From Phormidesmis priestleyi BC1401 (lineage in GTDB: Bacteria; Cyanobacteriota; Cyanobacteriia; Leptolyngbyales; Leptolyngbyaceae): DNA of 64,000 nt. Positions 44,911 through 54,029 of this stretch are shown one piece after another. The stretch is taken from positions 1-64,000 of the forward strand of contig NZ_LXYR01000008.1 in the NCBI RefSeq assembly GCF_001650195.1, in the 5' to 3' direction. A model generated the notes under the pieces. That model had not been told where the DNA came from. It searched no databases and saw nothing but the letters and a program-made list of their open reading frames with translations. How positions within the stretch are numbered: the stretch's first letter is position 1; each line of letters begins with the position of its first letter. The position numbers and the translations under genes were made by a program.

Positions 44911-45540
44911 ATGTTGTCTCACTTACCCTTCTATTTCCTAACAGGATGTTTGACCCTTATCACGCTGACTTCAGCCGTTTCTTCTGGGAATGCTCAACTT
45001 TTTAACAGTGCAGTTGACCAGTTGCCTGTCAGCGATCGCTCAACTTTAAAGAGTGGTAAAGCCTTAGTGACTGGAGAAAAAGGCAATTACGTCGCAAGGG
45101 TTTTAGTCAAAAGCTCTCAAGACACTGCTTGGAATGTGTTAACTGACTATGGGAGCACCTCAAAATTTATCCCTAATGTCGTTTCTAGTAAAGTGTTAGA
45201 GTCAAACGGCAACCGTAAGGTCATTGAGCAAGTCGATGCCAGACAGATCTTTTTTGTTAACGTGCGATCGCGAATCCGATCTTCAGTGACCGAAACGGCA
45301 AAAACTCGCATTGACTTCCAGCTAACAGATGGTGATCTGCAAAGCTTAAAAGGTTATTGGACAGTAGAGCCGATCGCGGCTTTTTCAGGAGCAAAAGCCG
45401 ATCAGGTGCTGATTACTCAAGTGGTTGAGGCACAGCCTAAATCGGGAACCCCGAAAGATATTTTCTACAATTTGTTTAAAGACTCTTTAGGAAAAAATCT
45501 GAGCGCGATCAGCCAAGAAGTTGGGCGGAGATCGCGTTAG
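44911..45540 (+). CDS. exported SRPBCC (START-like) protein
   Basis: A 209-residue protein with a signal peptide (LPFYFLTGCLTLITLTSAVSS, cut near residue 29) and a SRPBCC/cyclase-dehydrase-type ligand-binding fold. Conserved parts: ARVLVKSSQDTAWNVLTDYGSTSKFIPNVVSSKVLE (in part AWNVLTDYG, FIPNV), and GYWTVEPI. A Cys in LTGCL at residue 13 could suggest a lipobox, but its position within the hydrophobic core argues for a plain signal peptide. A hydrophobic ligand is likely; which one is unknown. Confidence 0.78.
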   Translation: MLSHLPFYFLTGCLTLITLTSAVSSGNAQLFNSAVDQLPVSDRSTLKSGKALVTGEKGNYVARVLVKSSQDTAWNVLTDYGSTSKFIPNVVSSKVLESNGNRKVIEQVDARQIFFVNVRSRIRSSVTETAKTRIDFQLTDGDLQSLKGYWTVEPIAAFSGAKADQVLITQVVEAQPKSGTPKDIFYNLFKDSLGKNLSAISQEVGRRSR

Positions 45541-45569
45541 TTTTCTTGAGTACAAATTGCGATTTTCGT

Positions 45570-45610
45570 AGGGCTACCGCACAGGTGAAAATAATCTGAG
45601 CGGTAGCCCT
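45570..45610. other. hairpin downstream of the SRPBCC gene
   Basis: AGGGCTACCGC (45570-45580) and GCGGTAGCCCT (45600-45610) pair over eleven bases with a 19-base loop. No T-run follows, so it is a weak terminator candidate or an mRNA-end stabiliser. It stands 30 bases after the stop. Confidence 0.4.
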
Positions 45611-45822
45611 AAGTTGTATGGACTTGCTCAGAGTTTTGCTAGCAATCAGTAGACATTGGGGCGCTGTTAGAATGATTCTGCTAGTGGGCTAAGAGGGAAT
45701 ATTTGTTTGAATCCTTACTATAGAGGTTCTAAAATCAGCCAATAAGCTTAAAAGTTTCCGCACTATTATGTAATGTTTATTGCATTTTCCGGGAAGTCGA
45801 TGAATCAGAGCGATCTTACGAG

Positions 45823-47199
45823 GTGGACACTTCAGCGAATCTATCTTCTATGCTGCATCTACTGCGCGATCGCTCAGAGCTTCGTGAGACGAGCCAATTT
45901 GAATCGAAGACACCCTGCTTTTTAGACGATCTCCCAAGTTTCCTTGAACCTCAATTTGAACGAGTCGCCACAGTGGATAACCAGCAAGTTTTTCAACTCA
46001 TCGATCGTATTCTGCCGTTTGAGGCGTGTCTCTATCATCAGATTTTGCCTCTGTCGCTTACAGATCAGTCTCTTCAGCTTGGCATGGTGACGCTAGAAGA
46101 TGTGGCTGCTCTCGACTATGTGCGGCAAATTATCACGTTTATGGACTACTCGCTGGTGCCGCAAACTATCCCTTCAGACGTTCACTATGCCGCTCTGTCT
46201 GCCTATCTCAACCATATTGAAAATCAAGCTCCCGTTGTCCCTTCAGACGAGTCTGTCGTTAATTTAGAACCCGAAGTAACCTCTGATAAGTCTGATCGAT
46301 CGCCAGAAGATCCCGTCGTTGTTGAACAGAATTCTCTCAAAACTCCGGAGTCTTTTGAGCAGTCAGAAGAAACTGAGGATCAATCCACGATCGTGATTCA
46401 AGATGCAAACGCAACGTTTTTAGTCGATAGCCCTGATGAGATAGATGATTTGGCGTTTTCTACCAAAATTCAGTTGGCTCACAGCGATCGAGCGCTGCAA
46501 GACAACCCTCAACCGTCTCCCAGTCAAGAACCTCTCGCACCTTCCGCCACATTTCTTTTAGACTCAGAGCCACTGTTGCCCCCAAAACTTCCGCTTCCTG
46601 GAAACGCTTTGCCCACGTTAGAAATCAGCACTGACTATTCAAATAGCAATCCAGAACACTTATCTAGCTTGCCTCCTGCCCAACTCCTACGAGAGCTGCT
46701 AGGGCGAATTTTTACGGGTGGAATTGGTCGGCTCTATTTTGAGCGTTGTGAGGCAGTGGGGCGCATTTTGTGGAGCCAAAACGGAGTTTTGCAATCGGTG
46801 TTGAGCGATCTGCCTCTGTCTAGCTTTCAGGGCGTGATCAATGAATTGAAACAACTGACTCACCTGCCGTTGACTCCCGTTCAGAAACCAAAACAGGTCG
46901 AAATCGAGCGGCTCTGTCAACAAACCCGTCTTTTGGTGCGGCTGCGAGTCATGCCCAACGCCTACGGCGAAGAGGCGACTTTGCAGATTTTGCACGGAGC
47001 CGCCCTCAAATTTTATCAACAGCAGCAGGTCGCTAACTTAAGCCGTGATGCGCTCAACATTGCCAAAGAGTTAGAGCAAAAGGTGCGTGAAATTCACGAT
47101 CGGACTCAAGCCGATGCTCAACTTCCTGATCAAGCTAATCTGACCCAAGTTTTGCAGATTGTAGAGCAGCAGATTGCCGCCCTCAAACAGCTTGAATAG
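45823..47199 (+). CDS. PilB/GspE-N-like protein without ATPase domain
   Basis: 458 codons from a GTG start; ATG at 45850 is an alternative. Residues 20-130 look like the MshEN/GspE N-terminal domain (DNQQVFQLIDRILPFEACLYHQILPLSL in part, LGMVTLEDVAALDYVRQIITFMDY in part). A long acidic, disordered linker (135-275) follows. The C-terminal part (285-400) resembles the PilB N2 region (LLRELLGRIFTGGIGRLYFE in part, LLVRLRVMPNAYGEEATLQIL), but there are no Walker A or B motifs. The last 55 residues are helical. It may regulate type IV pilus or secretion motors, or bind a nucleotide second messenger through MshEN; this is inference. No pilus gene is adjacent. Confidence 0.6.
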   Translation: MDTSANLSSMLHLLRDRSELRETSQFESKTPCFLDDLPSFLEPQFERVATVDNQQVFQLIDRILPFEACLYHQILPLSLTDQSLQLGMVTLEDVAALDYVRQIITFMDYSLVPQTIPSDVHYAALSAYLNHIENQAPVVPSDESVVNLEPEVTSDKSDRSPEDPVVVEQNSLKTPESFEQSEETEDQSTIVIQDANATFLVDSPDEIDDLAFSTKIQLAHSDRALQDNPQPSPSQEPLAPSATFLLDSEPLLPPKLPLPGNALPTLEISTDYSNSNPEHLSSLPPAQLLRELLGRIFTGGIGRLYFERCEAVGRILWSQNGVLQSVLSDLPLSSFQGVINELKQLTHLPLTPVQKPKQVEIERLCQQTRLLVRLRVMPNAYGEEATLQILHGAALKFYQQQQVANLSRDALNIAKELEQKVREIHDRTQADAQLPDQANLTQVLQIVEQQIAALKQLE

Positions 47200-47215
47200 A
47201 GACGTTCATCAAGTA

Positions 47216-48271
47216 TCAAGCGATCGCCACAGCGGGTTGCCAACGCCCTAGCGGTTTGCCGATAATGGCAAGCTCTTGCATCAGTTGATCAAAGCGATCG
47301 GGCGTTAAAGACTGCGGACCATCAGAGAGCGCCTTTTTAGGATTGGGGTGAACTTCGATCATCAAAGCGTCGGTGCCTGCGGCGATTGATGCCATTGCCA
47401 TCGCGGGGACGTATTCGGCTCGACCTGTGCCGTGACTGGGATCGATCATGATGGGCAGATGAGTCAGCGATCGCAAGACCGGGATCGCAGCCAGATCGAG
47501 GGTATTGCGGGCATACTCACGATCGAAGGTGCGAATTCCCCGTTCGCAGAGAATCACATTCGGGTTTCCGGCAGCGAGAACATATTCGGCTGCCATTAGC
47601 CAGTCTTCGATCGTGGCTGCCATACCTCGCTTTAAAAGCACGGGCTTGTCCTGAGCGCCCACTTTTTTCAACAGAGAAAAGTTTTGCATATTGCGGGCAC
47701 CGATTTGGATCACATCTGCCACGGCTGCCAAAGGCTTTAAGTCTGCTGCATCCATCAGTTCGGTGATGATCCCCAGTCCGGTTGCGTCTCGTGCGGCGGC
47801 TAGTAAATCGAGCGCACTTTCGCCATGTCCTTGAAATGCGTAGGGTGACGTGCGAGGTTTAAACGCACCACCTCGAAGAAATTGTGCTCCGGCTGCTTTG
47901 ACTCGTTGAGCCGTTTCGATAATCATCGCTTCGTTCTCAACCGAGCAGGGACCTGCCACCACTACGAGAGGATGGTTTTCACCGATGTAAACGACTCCGT
48001 TAGGGGTGGGCACGGAGACGCTACTGGCTTCACCCTGACGATATTGGCGACTGGCACGTTTGAAGGGTTGCTCGACGCGCAAAACCTGTTCAACCCAGGG
48101 GCTGATCTCCTTAAGCTGCAGTGGGTCGAGGTCAACGGTGTCTCCGACCAAGCCAAACACGACCTTGTGTTTGCCGATAATCTTCTCAGGGGTCAACCCC
48201 CAAGCAGTGAGTTCATCGGTGACGCGGGTCAGTTCGACTTCCGGGGTGCCGACTTTCATAACCACAATCAT
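47216..48271 (-). CDS. aroF: 3-deoxy-7-phosphoheptulonate (DAHP) synthase, type I-beta
   Basis: A 351-residue enzyme that joins phosphoenolpyruvate and erythrose 4-phosphate in the first step of the shikimate pathway. An N-terminal ferredoxin-like regulatory domain (about 1-70, MIVVMKVGTPEVELTRV) precedes the barrel. Barrel motifs: VVAGPCSVENEAM, FLRGGAFKPRTSPYAFQG, LLKRGMAATIEDWL, IMIDPSHGTGRAEYV, and LMIEVHPNPKKALSDG. Metal ligands Cys (GPCS), His (DPSHGTG) and Glu (MIEVH) are all present. Length and domain order fit the AroF type with FXD domain. Convergent with the PilB-like gene, 16 bases apart. Confidence 0.95.
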   Translation of the reverse strand: MIVVMKVGTPEVELTRVTDELTAWGLTPEKIIGKHKVVFGLVGDTVDLDPLQLKEISPWVEQVLRVEQPFKRASRQYRQGEASSVSVPTPNGVVYIGENHPLVVVAGPCSVENEAMIIETAQRVKAAGAQFLRGGAFKPRTSPYAFQGHGESALDLLAAARDATGLGIITELMDAADLKPLAAVADVIQIGARNMQNFSLLKKVGAQDKPVLLKRGMAATIEDWLMAAEYVLAAGNPNVILCERGIRTFDREYARNTLDLAAIPVLRSLTHLPIMIDPSHGTGRAEYVPAMAMASIAAGTDALMIEVHPNPKKALSDGPQSLTPDRFDQLMQELAIIGKPLGRWQPAVAIA

Positions 48272-48401
48272 ATGAGAACCTCTGCGGTGTTGTAGATGGG
48301 CAGTGGACTATATTATGCGATCGTTCCCCTCAACAAAGCTATTAAGAAATTATTGACGCGTACAGAAATAAAGGTAAGTCTTTCCCTGTAAAACGCGCCC
48401 A

Positions 48402-48518
48402 ACCTAACGCTCCCAGATGACTGAACGCTGTTAGATGTTGCCCATCACCCGCCGCAGATCGGCTTTTCATTACAACCGATTAACTCTCGGCGGTCAGTGT
48501 GCATGGGCATTGTTATCC
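48402..48518 (-). other. attC-like imperfect palindrome (site 1)
   Basis: Read on the minus strand: GGATAAC (48518-48512), TGCCCATGCAC (48509-48499), central stem, GTGATGGGCA (48448-48439), then ATCTAAC (48436-48430) and GTTAGGT (48408-48402). The inner arms TGCCCAT-G-CAC and GTGATGGGCA pair perfectly except for one extra G, the hallmark extrahelical base of integron attC sites. ATCTAAC and GTTAGGT are exact matches to RYYYAAC and GTTRRRY, but they enclose only a short hairpin, so the end looks rearranged. It follows the toxin stop by about 65 bases in the direction of transcription. Confidence 0.5.
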
Positions 48519-48583
48519 GGCGATCTCCATTGTGTCTTCTCAATTTGTAAAATCCTGAAAAACTGTTCAAAGCTACCGGAGCG

Positions 48584-48915
48584 CTACGATAAAGCAAGCA
48601 ACGACAAATGTCCATCCTCATAAAATAATTTAACCGCGTTAAAATCCCGCCGCAGCAAACTTTCAACTTGCAATGTTGAACAGTTTCCCAGACGAAGCCA
48701 AATAACTTTCGGTGGATTCCCAAATACTAAGCTCAGGTCGTGCATGTCCGCGTCTTTCGAGACAATCATCAAATCATTGTCTTTTGCATAATCCCAACTA
48801 TTGGGTCGATCGTTGCCTTCATGCCCACATCTCGAACGTGAAGAGAGTTTGGGAAAAGATCACTTAAACGGTTCGCCAACTTAGGCGACAAGTTTTCATC
48901 AAAAAGTAATTTCAT
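48584..48915 (-). pseudogene. DUF5615 PIN-like toxin, frameshifted
   Basis: The start (ATG 48915-48913) overlaps the antitoxin stop as ATGA. The first part reads MKLLFDENLSPKLANRLSD...LHVRDVGM, the typical DUF5615 N-terminus with the first PIN-like Asp. The frame then runs into a stop at 48771-48769. The expected continuation WDYAKDNDLMIVSKDADMHD and PKVIWLRLGNCS is in the next frame. One base is missing around 48797, where a GTN codon should precede TGG. The remainder is intact to 48584. So the toxin is probably inactive through one recent deletion, while its antitoxin remains open. Confidence 0.8.
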
Positions 48916-49142
48916 GCGGATGATGGAGCGGTCATAAATCGACGCTCACGATCGGCAGCATAAGCAATGCAGGCTTTTAAATCTTCTCTCGTTAGATCGG
49001 GAAAATCGTCGAGAATTTCTGCTTCGGTCATCTCGGAAGCCAGGTACTCAAGCACTTCATAAACCGTAATTCTTAAACCCCGTACACAAGGCTTCCCACC
49101 GCGTTTATTAGGTTCAATTGTGATGAAGTTTCGATAGTTCAT
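48912..49142 (-). CDS. DUF433 antitoxin
   Basis: A 76-residue protein of the VapB-like DUF433 family, with the signature ITIEPNKRGGKPCVRGLRITVYEVLEYLASEMTEAEILDDFPDLTREDL (in part: GGKPCVRGLRITV, EAEILDDFPDLT). It has the two small helical domains of the family, one HTH-like. Its stop overlaps the start of the DUF5615 toxin gene by four bases (ATGA), the standard arrangement of this toxin-antitoxin pair. DUF433 binds and neutralises the PIN-like partner and probably represses its own promoter. Confidence 0.88.
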   Translation of the reverse strand: MNYRNFITIEPNKRGGKPCVRGLRITVYEVLEYLASEMTEAEILDDFPDLTREDLKACIAYAADRERRFMTAPSSA

Positions 49143-49324
49143 AGCTAAAATTATCGTCGTTAGATTTGTGGTGTAGTAATGTTAAAAACCCTTGAGTTCA
49201 TCTCGTGGAAAGCTCTTTTGAGGCTTCAAGTCAAGTATCCTACAATTCGTCACGTGTATAAGGTTTTAGGGATTTTCATCACCACTTCACAGTAGTTCTA
49301 TTATATAGTTTTGCCAGTCGCAAT

Positions 49325-49457
49325 CAGCACCAACAGATTTTGGTGTTGTTGATTACCCCTATCACCTCAACAATTCGGTAAACGAGTAGATTATCAAACA
49401 CTAAAAGTAATGGGTGATGAAGGTATACAAAATCATGCCTCGTGGCGATCGGGTTTC
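49325..49457 (-). other. coding-like remnant in the cassette region
   Basis: A minus-strand frame without start reads through about 44 codons (GNPIATRHDFVYLHHPLL..., VYRIVEVIGVINN) and stops at 49327-49325. The alternating hydrophobic pattern resembles the C-terminal strands of RelE/ParE toxins, but the match is weak. I see no other gene in 49143-49587. Confidence 0.2.
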
Positions 49458-49470
49458 CTATATTTGTGAC

Positions 49471-49566
49471 TTCTAACGGCTGGTGCTTCACCGAACGGCA
49501 ATAGAGTTCGCCATATAACTAGCTAATAGCGTACATCGCCATTCCGTGTGCAAGCGCTTGTTAGGC
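49471..49566 (-). other. attC-like imperfect palindrome (site 2)
   Basis: Read on the minus strand: GCCTAAC (R'' box, 49566-49560, exact RYYYAAC), AAGCGCTTGCAC, a spacer, GTGAAGCACC, and CGTTAGAA (R' box, GTTRRRY with the last base off). GCGCTT-G-CAC (49557-49548) and GTGAAGCAC (49491-49483) pair with one extra G, as in integron attC sites. Total length 96 bases is inside the attC size range. It begins 22 bases after the stop of the HEPN-like gene, the place where a cassette's attC belongs. Confidence 0.6.
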
Positions 49567-49587
49567 AATGCACTCACCAATATGCAT

Positions 49588-50196
49588 TCAAGAAATATCG
49601 ATGTCAGGATCAACATTTTTTTGAATTAATATTATCGCATTGACTGTGGCACAATAATTACTTTGCACATCCTGTATCGTGATAGCATTTGGATCTTGAA
49701 TGTTGCTGAAGTCTACGCTTTGAAGATCTTGAAGGCTTGCTTTATAATGAGCTAATGTATTTCTATCAGTGAAAGGTTTTTGTAAACCACTAAATTCCGC
49801 AGAACCTTCATTTAGTGCAAACCTCCCAGTGATTTCATTCGGTATATCAATCCACTTAAAAACAGATTCACTTAAACGTTTACTTTTACTACCTTTAAAT
49901 CTTCGTAAATAAGCTTCATCTTTTCCCTTGCTAAGAGCATAGTAGTTAATGAATGACTCAGCAGCTAGAGCAGAGAAAACAACTGAAATCATATTCGACT
50001 TGTTAATTAACTGCAATTTGTGTATCAGGCAAGAAGCATTTTCTGGCGACAAGCTTACACCCTGATAGTTTAAAGATGTAACTCCAATTTGTGTATTTAG
50101 ATCAGCATCAGTTTTCTGTGAAAAAATAGGTTTTTCTAGAGCTATTTCTAGATAAGCTTCGTGGTTTGTAAATTCAACTTTATCCCAGTTCATCAA
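49588..50196 (-). CDS. HEPN-like domain protein of unknown function
   Basis: A 202-residue protein, clearly more AT-rich than its neighbours. The middle part is all-helical and resembles HEPN proteins: SALAAESFINYYALSKG (about 80-96) and, toward the end, DRNTLAHYKASL, with an R-x4-H motif (RNTLAH) like the RNase centre of HEPN toxins. The first 60 residues are beta-rich. No partner nucleotidyltransferase is adjacent. Low GC, a lone position, and the attC-like site just behind its stop suggest it arrived as a gene cassette. Confidence 0.55.
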   Translation of the reverse strand: MMNWDKVEFTNHEAYLEIALEKPIFSQKTDADLNTQIGVTSLNYQGVSLSPENASCLIHKLQLINKSNMISVVFSALAAESFINYYALSKGKDEAYLRRFKGSKSKRLSESVFKWIDIPNEITGRFALNEGSAEFSGLQKPFTDRNTLAHYKASLQDLQSVDFSNIQDPNAITIQDVQSNYCATVNAIILIQKNVDPDIDIS

Positions 50197-50588
50197 CTCT
50201 CTCAGGAAATTTAAATTTAATAATCCTGGCTTCTGCCTAAATTCTGCCTAAATCCGAATCTCGTGACTTAGCCCGACAATCTTCTCGCATAATACCCTTC
50301 CACAAGAATCTTAGCCTGAAAGATTCAATACTTCTTTCACTGGAGAGTTTTTCACTGTCTGTATAAGATCCCAAATTCAAGAATTGGAGCGATCGTCGTG
50401 ATGGTGGCGCAACGTAGAAAACTAAGCGGGTCAGTCGTTACTGTCTGCATGAAAGCGGGGTGCAGAAAGCCCCAAAGCAAGCCGTGTTTGCGGTCATTAT
50501 GAAACAAGTGAGATGTCAGAAATCAAAAATAATGGGTGACGACTGGCTACCTAAATAACCCTTCGCCACCCACTACGCAACTCTATAA
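50197..50588. other. intergenic region between the cassette region and the PAM68 gene
   Basis: About 390 bases. A short direct repeat TCTGCCTAAAT stands at about 50234-50254. A possible small frame (50401-50484 region) has no recognisable motif. Nothing else supported. Confidence 0.4.
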
Positions 50589-51140
50589 CTATTCGCTAAT
50601 TTCTTTCTTTTGTCGTGCTGACTTCCAAGCGTCACTTAAGCGCTTGAAGTTGATATTAAATTCTTCCCAGCCGATGCGGGTGCCGACTCGTTCTTCATCC
50701 CAAGAGGCGGAGATTAGCCCATAAGATAACCCCAACACGCCCAACCCTAAGAACCCCATGCTCACCAGCACGACTGCCACATTAGGCAATTTGATTCCGG
50801 CTTTGATTAGGAGAAAATAGCTGGCAATAAACGTCAACATCCCCAAAGTGCTGGGAATGCCGCAGAAAAAAGCCATGCGTCGCGCCATGCGTTTGCTGAC
50901 CGCTTCAGGAATCGTGCCTGAATCTCTCGACGATCGGGAACTCTTCTCTTTACGAACGCTAGACTTTTCTGCTCTCTCAGCTTTGGCAGGAGTCGAGACG
51001 CTAGGCTTCTTCTCACGCTTAGGCTTTTTGTTGCCCTTTTCTACCGCAGGCTGGCTAGGAATCTTCGCCAATTTTTTCTTTTGGGTCGGCTCGAAGGGCA
51101 AGCGATCGGACGAGTTACTGTCTTTAGAATCAGACGACAT
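50589..51140 (-). CDS. PAM68-family photosystem II assembly protein
   Basis: A 183-residue thylakoid-membrane protein (DUF3464). The first 85 residues are disordered and very basic, Ser/Lys-rich. Two membrane helices follow (about 95-115, FFCGIPSTLGMLTFIASYFLL, and 122-145), then SYGLISASWDEERVGTRIGWEEF, the family signature. Plant PAM68 and its cyanobacterial relative assist early photosystem II assembly together with YCF48-type factors; the same role is inferred here. It follows rpsO on the same strand, with 15 bases between, so the two are probably cotranscribed. Confidence 0.88.
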   Translation of the reverse strand: MSSDSKDSNSSDRLPFEPTQKKKLAKIPSQPAVEKGNKKPKREKKPSVSTPAKAERAEKSSVRKEKSSRSSRDSGTIPEAVSKRMARRMAFFCGIPSTLGMLTFIASYFLLIKAGIKLPNVAVVLVSMGFLGLGVLGLSYGLISASWDEERVGTRIGWEEFNINFKRLSDAWKSARQKKEISE

Positions 51141-51155
51141 CGGCTAATACACTCC

Positions 51156-51425
51156 TTAACCGCGAATGCCGAGACGAGTAATCAAAGCACGATAACGCTC
51201 TTGACTGCCTTTGTTGATATATGCCAGCAAACTCTTGCGCTGACCAATCATCTTCAGCAGACCCATGCGGGATGCGTGGTCTTTTTTGTTGGTTCTCAAG
51301 TGGAGACTGAGTTTGTTGATGCGCTCGGTGAGCATCGCCACCTGCACATCTGCCGATCCGGTATCGGTTTCGTGGACTTGATAGTCGGTGATAATTTCTT
51401 GTTTACGCTGTTGCAGCAGAGCCAT
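51156..51425 (-). CDS. rpsO: 30S ribosomal protein S15
   Basis: 89 residues from the Met of [10 protein letters not shown]; an upstream in-frame Met at 51479 would add 18 unconserved residues. Conserved S15 stretches: [22 protein letters not shown] (in part), [24 protein letters not shown] (in part) and [13 protein letters not shown]. It binds 16S rRNA early in small-subunit assembly. The length matches the family exactly. PAM68 follows on the same strand. Confidence 0.97.
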   Translation of the reverse strand: MALLQQRKQEIITDYQVHETDTGSADVQVAMLTERINKLSLHLRTNKKDHASRMGLLKMIGQRKSLLAYINKGSQERYRALITRLGIRG

Positions 51426-51496
51426 GAGATGAAGTCTTTCCGTTATTGAGTGTGGATGTGCAGTCTCCCATGTTACCACAATGAATTTGGTTGGAG

Positions 51497-53749
51497 ATGA
51501 TGGAGTTTAGGAAAGGCGATCGCGTTCACAGTAAGATTGCGGCGAGTGAGATAGTGCAAGGAGTCAGAGTGAGGAAACTAGCGGTTCTGATCGGTTTCGT
51601 GATTGGGTTGATGTGCATTGCTGGCTTTCCTCAGTCTGCTCATGCGGCGATCGCTCAACCCGATCGTATTCCTCTCACGCTAGAACGGCTGCAAGAACGG
51701 CTGCGATCGCCCGTCCCGCGTGAGGGCACTCGGATTTTGGATCTGCGGGGCACCACGATCGACTTGCGCCCCGAAAACGCTGCCTTTCGCGATCAGTTCT
51801 ACAGTCTGGTGCAGGCTCAGCTACAGCGTCCGGGGTTGCCATTGGGATTAGATTTGAGCTATTCGCTGATTGAGGGAGATTTAGCGATCGGGAAACTAGG
51901 GTTACGCGCCCCGTTGTATGGAGAATCGCTGTCTCCAATCTTCACGCCGACTGAAAAAAAGCAGTTGCAGCGCGATCGTCGTCGTCTTTCTCGCCTCAGC
52001 ACGCTGTCTCAATCGCTGCTGATCACGCCCAAAGAAGGATTACAGGCACCATCCGCCCAAATCACGGTGTTTCGCGGACCGATTAAACTCGCACAGACTC
52101 GCATTACTGGGTTTGCAGACTTCTCCAACACGTTTTTTCTCAGCCGCATGGAGGCGCAGGGCGCGCAGTTTTCATCGGGGGCAGACTGGTCACAAACTCG
52201 ATTTAGCTTGCCCGTGAGCTTTGCGAGTGCCAATTTTGGGCGAGAAGCCCTGTTTCGCAACGACATCTTTTTTGGCAAAGCAGAATTTAATCAGACGCAG
52301 TTTCGGGGTGAAGTAAGCTTTCAGAGTAGCGAATTTCAAGCGACCGCAAATTTTAATCAGGCGGTCTTCTATCAAGTGGCAAACCTCACGCGGGTGCAGT
52401 GGCAGGGCAACGCTGATTTTGCTCAGACGCGATGGCGAGAACAAACGCTGTTTACAAAAGACAAATTCAATCAGTTGTTTTTTCTAACCGATGCCACGTT
52501 CGATAAACCTGCTGTCTTTCGCGAAGCCCAATTCAATCGAGCCGTCAACTTGCGCGGAGCCACGATTCTCGATCGAGCCGATTTTAGCTACTGCTCGTTC
52601 TCAAAAGGTGCCTATCTCAACGTCGCTGGACTGCGATTTGACTCTGACAAGGCGAAGATTTTGGGCGATCCGGGGCAAATTGGCAAGGCGATATCGGTGC
52701 CAACGTTGCAAGGGAACGAAAATCTGCTGCGAGAATTAGTGAGAAACTTTCGGCGACTGGAACAGATTTCTGACGCAAATCAAATCGATTACACAGCACA
52801 ACGATTGCGATCGCAACAATTACTCCAACGGCTATTTGGCACAAACTTAAACACGGCTACGATTCCGCAGTTAATCAAGGTTGGATTCGATCAGAATCAA
52901 GCCTCGGCGATCGTGCAGCGTCGAGACAAACAATCGTTTCGCAACCCAACCGAGTTGCTCACCGTCACAGCGGTTGATTTGGGAACTTACATCAGTGTGC
53001 GCGATCGCGTTATCGCCGCCGAGCCGTTGTCTTCAACGCTGAATGCGCTCGATCGTTGCAGCATCGCGTTTCAGTGGGTGTCTCTGAGTCTGCTGCTGTT
53101 GCTGAGTCGCAACGGCACGAGTTTTTGGCTGATCTTTGGCGTAGGACTGGTGACGATCGCTTATTTCAGCATTTTATTTTGGTTTGTCGATCGCTGGCGT
53201 AGACGCTACCCAAAACCGATTTTGCCCACCTGGAGTGAGTTTGCTGGGGTGAGCATCTTCGCGATGGTGCTGAATCTAGGCGGACTGGTGGCAGTGTTTC
53301 GCAACGGAGATCGCCCGTGGATGACGCTGGCGTGTTTGGCGATCGTTATGGTGCCGATTCCGCTGATTCTAATCGGGCTGCTGTATCGGCAGGGTCGCTA
53401 TCATCCGCTTTTAGATGCCAGCTATTTTGTCGAAGAAGGCACCTTACGACAGTTGAGAGTTTTGATCGGACGGCTGCCGATTATTCCGCGAGAGCCAGTG
53501 TTTCGCGATCGCTATCTGCCTATCTTGTGGGATCGTCGGTGGAGTTGGCTCAACTATTTTGACTTCAGCTTTAACAACTTTTTGCGCTTTGGCTTCAACG
53601 ACATACGCCTGCGCGATCAATATCTGCCCAATCTAGTCACCGGGCTTGTCTGGTATCAGTGGAGTTTGGGAACGCTCTACATTGCCTTGCTGCTCTGGAC
53701 CCTTTCTCGCACGATTCCGGGTCTCAATCTCTTGATTTACTTCAAATGA
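51497..53749 (+). CDS. exported pentapeptide-repeat + helix-hairpin-helix + multi-helix membrane protein
   Basis: About 750 residues. A basic N-terminus leads to a signal peptide ending near AHAAIA (about residue 54). Residues 190-370 contain pentapeptide-like repeats ([58 protein letters not shown]) expected to fold as a right-handed beta helix. A ComEA-like helix-hairpin-helix follows ([22 protein letters not shown], about 450-490). The last 250 residues have four or five membrane helices ([33 protein letters not shown], and others). This domain combination is not one I can name. Likely in the plasma membrane with the repeat domain outside. The start among 51491-51530 is uncertain. Confidence 0.7.
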   Translation: MMEFRKGDRVHSKIAASEIVQGVRVRKLAVLIGFVIGLMCIAGFPQSAHAAIAQPDRIPLTLERLQERLRSPVPREGTRILDLRGTTIDLRPENAAFRDQFYSLVQAQLQRPGLPLGLDLSYSLIEGDLAIGKLGLRAPLYGESLSPIFTPTEKKQLQRDRRRLSRLSTLSQSLLITPKEGLQAPSAQITVFRGPIKLAQTRITGFADFSNTFFLSRMEAQGAQFSSGADWSQTRFSLPVSFASANFGREALFRNDIFFGKAEFNQTQFRGEVSFQSSEFQATANFNQAVFYQVANLTRVQWQGNADFAQTRWREQTLFTKDKFNQLFFLTDATFDKPAVFREAQFNRAVNLRGATILDRADFSYCSFSKGAYLNVAGLRFDSDKAKILGDPGQIGKAISVPTLQGNENLLRELVRNFRRLEQISDANQIDYTAQRLRSQQLLQRLFGTNLNTATIPQLIKVGFDQNQASAIVQRRDKQSFRNPTELLTVTAVDLGTYISVRDRVIAAEPLSSTLNALDRCSIAFQWVSLSLLLLLSRNGTSFWLIFGVGLVTIAYFSILFWFVDRWRRRYPKPILPTWSEFAGVSIFAMVLNLGGLVAVFRNGDRPWMTLACLAIVMVPIPLILIGLLYRQGRYHPLLDASYFVEEGTLRQLRVLIGRLPIIPREPVFRDRYLPILWDRRWSWLNYFDFSFNNFLRFGFNDIRLRDQYLPNLVTGLVWYQWSLGTLYIALLLWTLSRTIPGLNLLIYFK

Positions 53750-54029
53750 GATTTTTGACTCACGATCGCTGCCAAGTCGCCTACAAACGAGAAAAATGAC
53801 TCATAATTCTCAAAATCGGCTAGATTCACAAAATATCGTCCAGTTTTTGCAAACGATTGAGGAATTATTGTTAACATACATCTGCCAGAAAGCTATCTCT
53901 AGCAGAAGAACTCATCCAATAAAAAGTTAGCCAAAATTGTTTTACTGCCTACAATGAAAGCTCAAATTTAAGGTCGATTTTCTCTAAATTTTTCAGTCCG
54001 CTATCGATTTGTGTGTGTTGAGGAACCCC

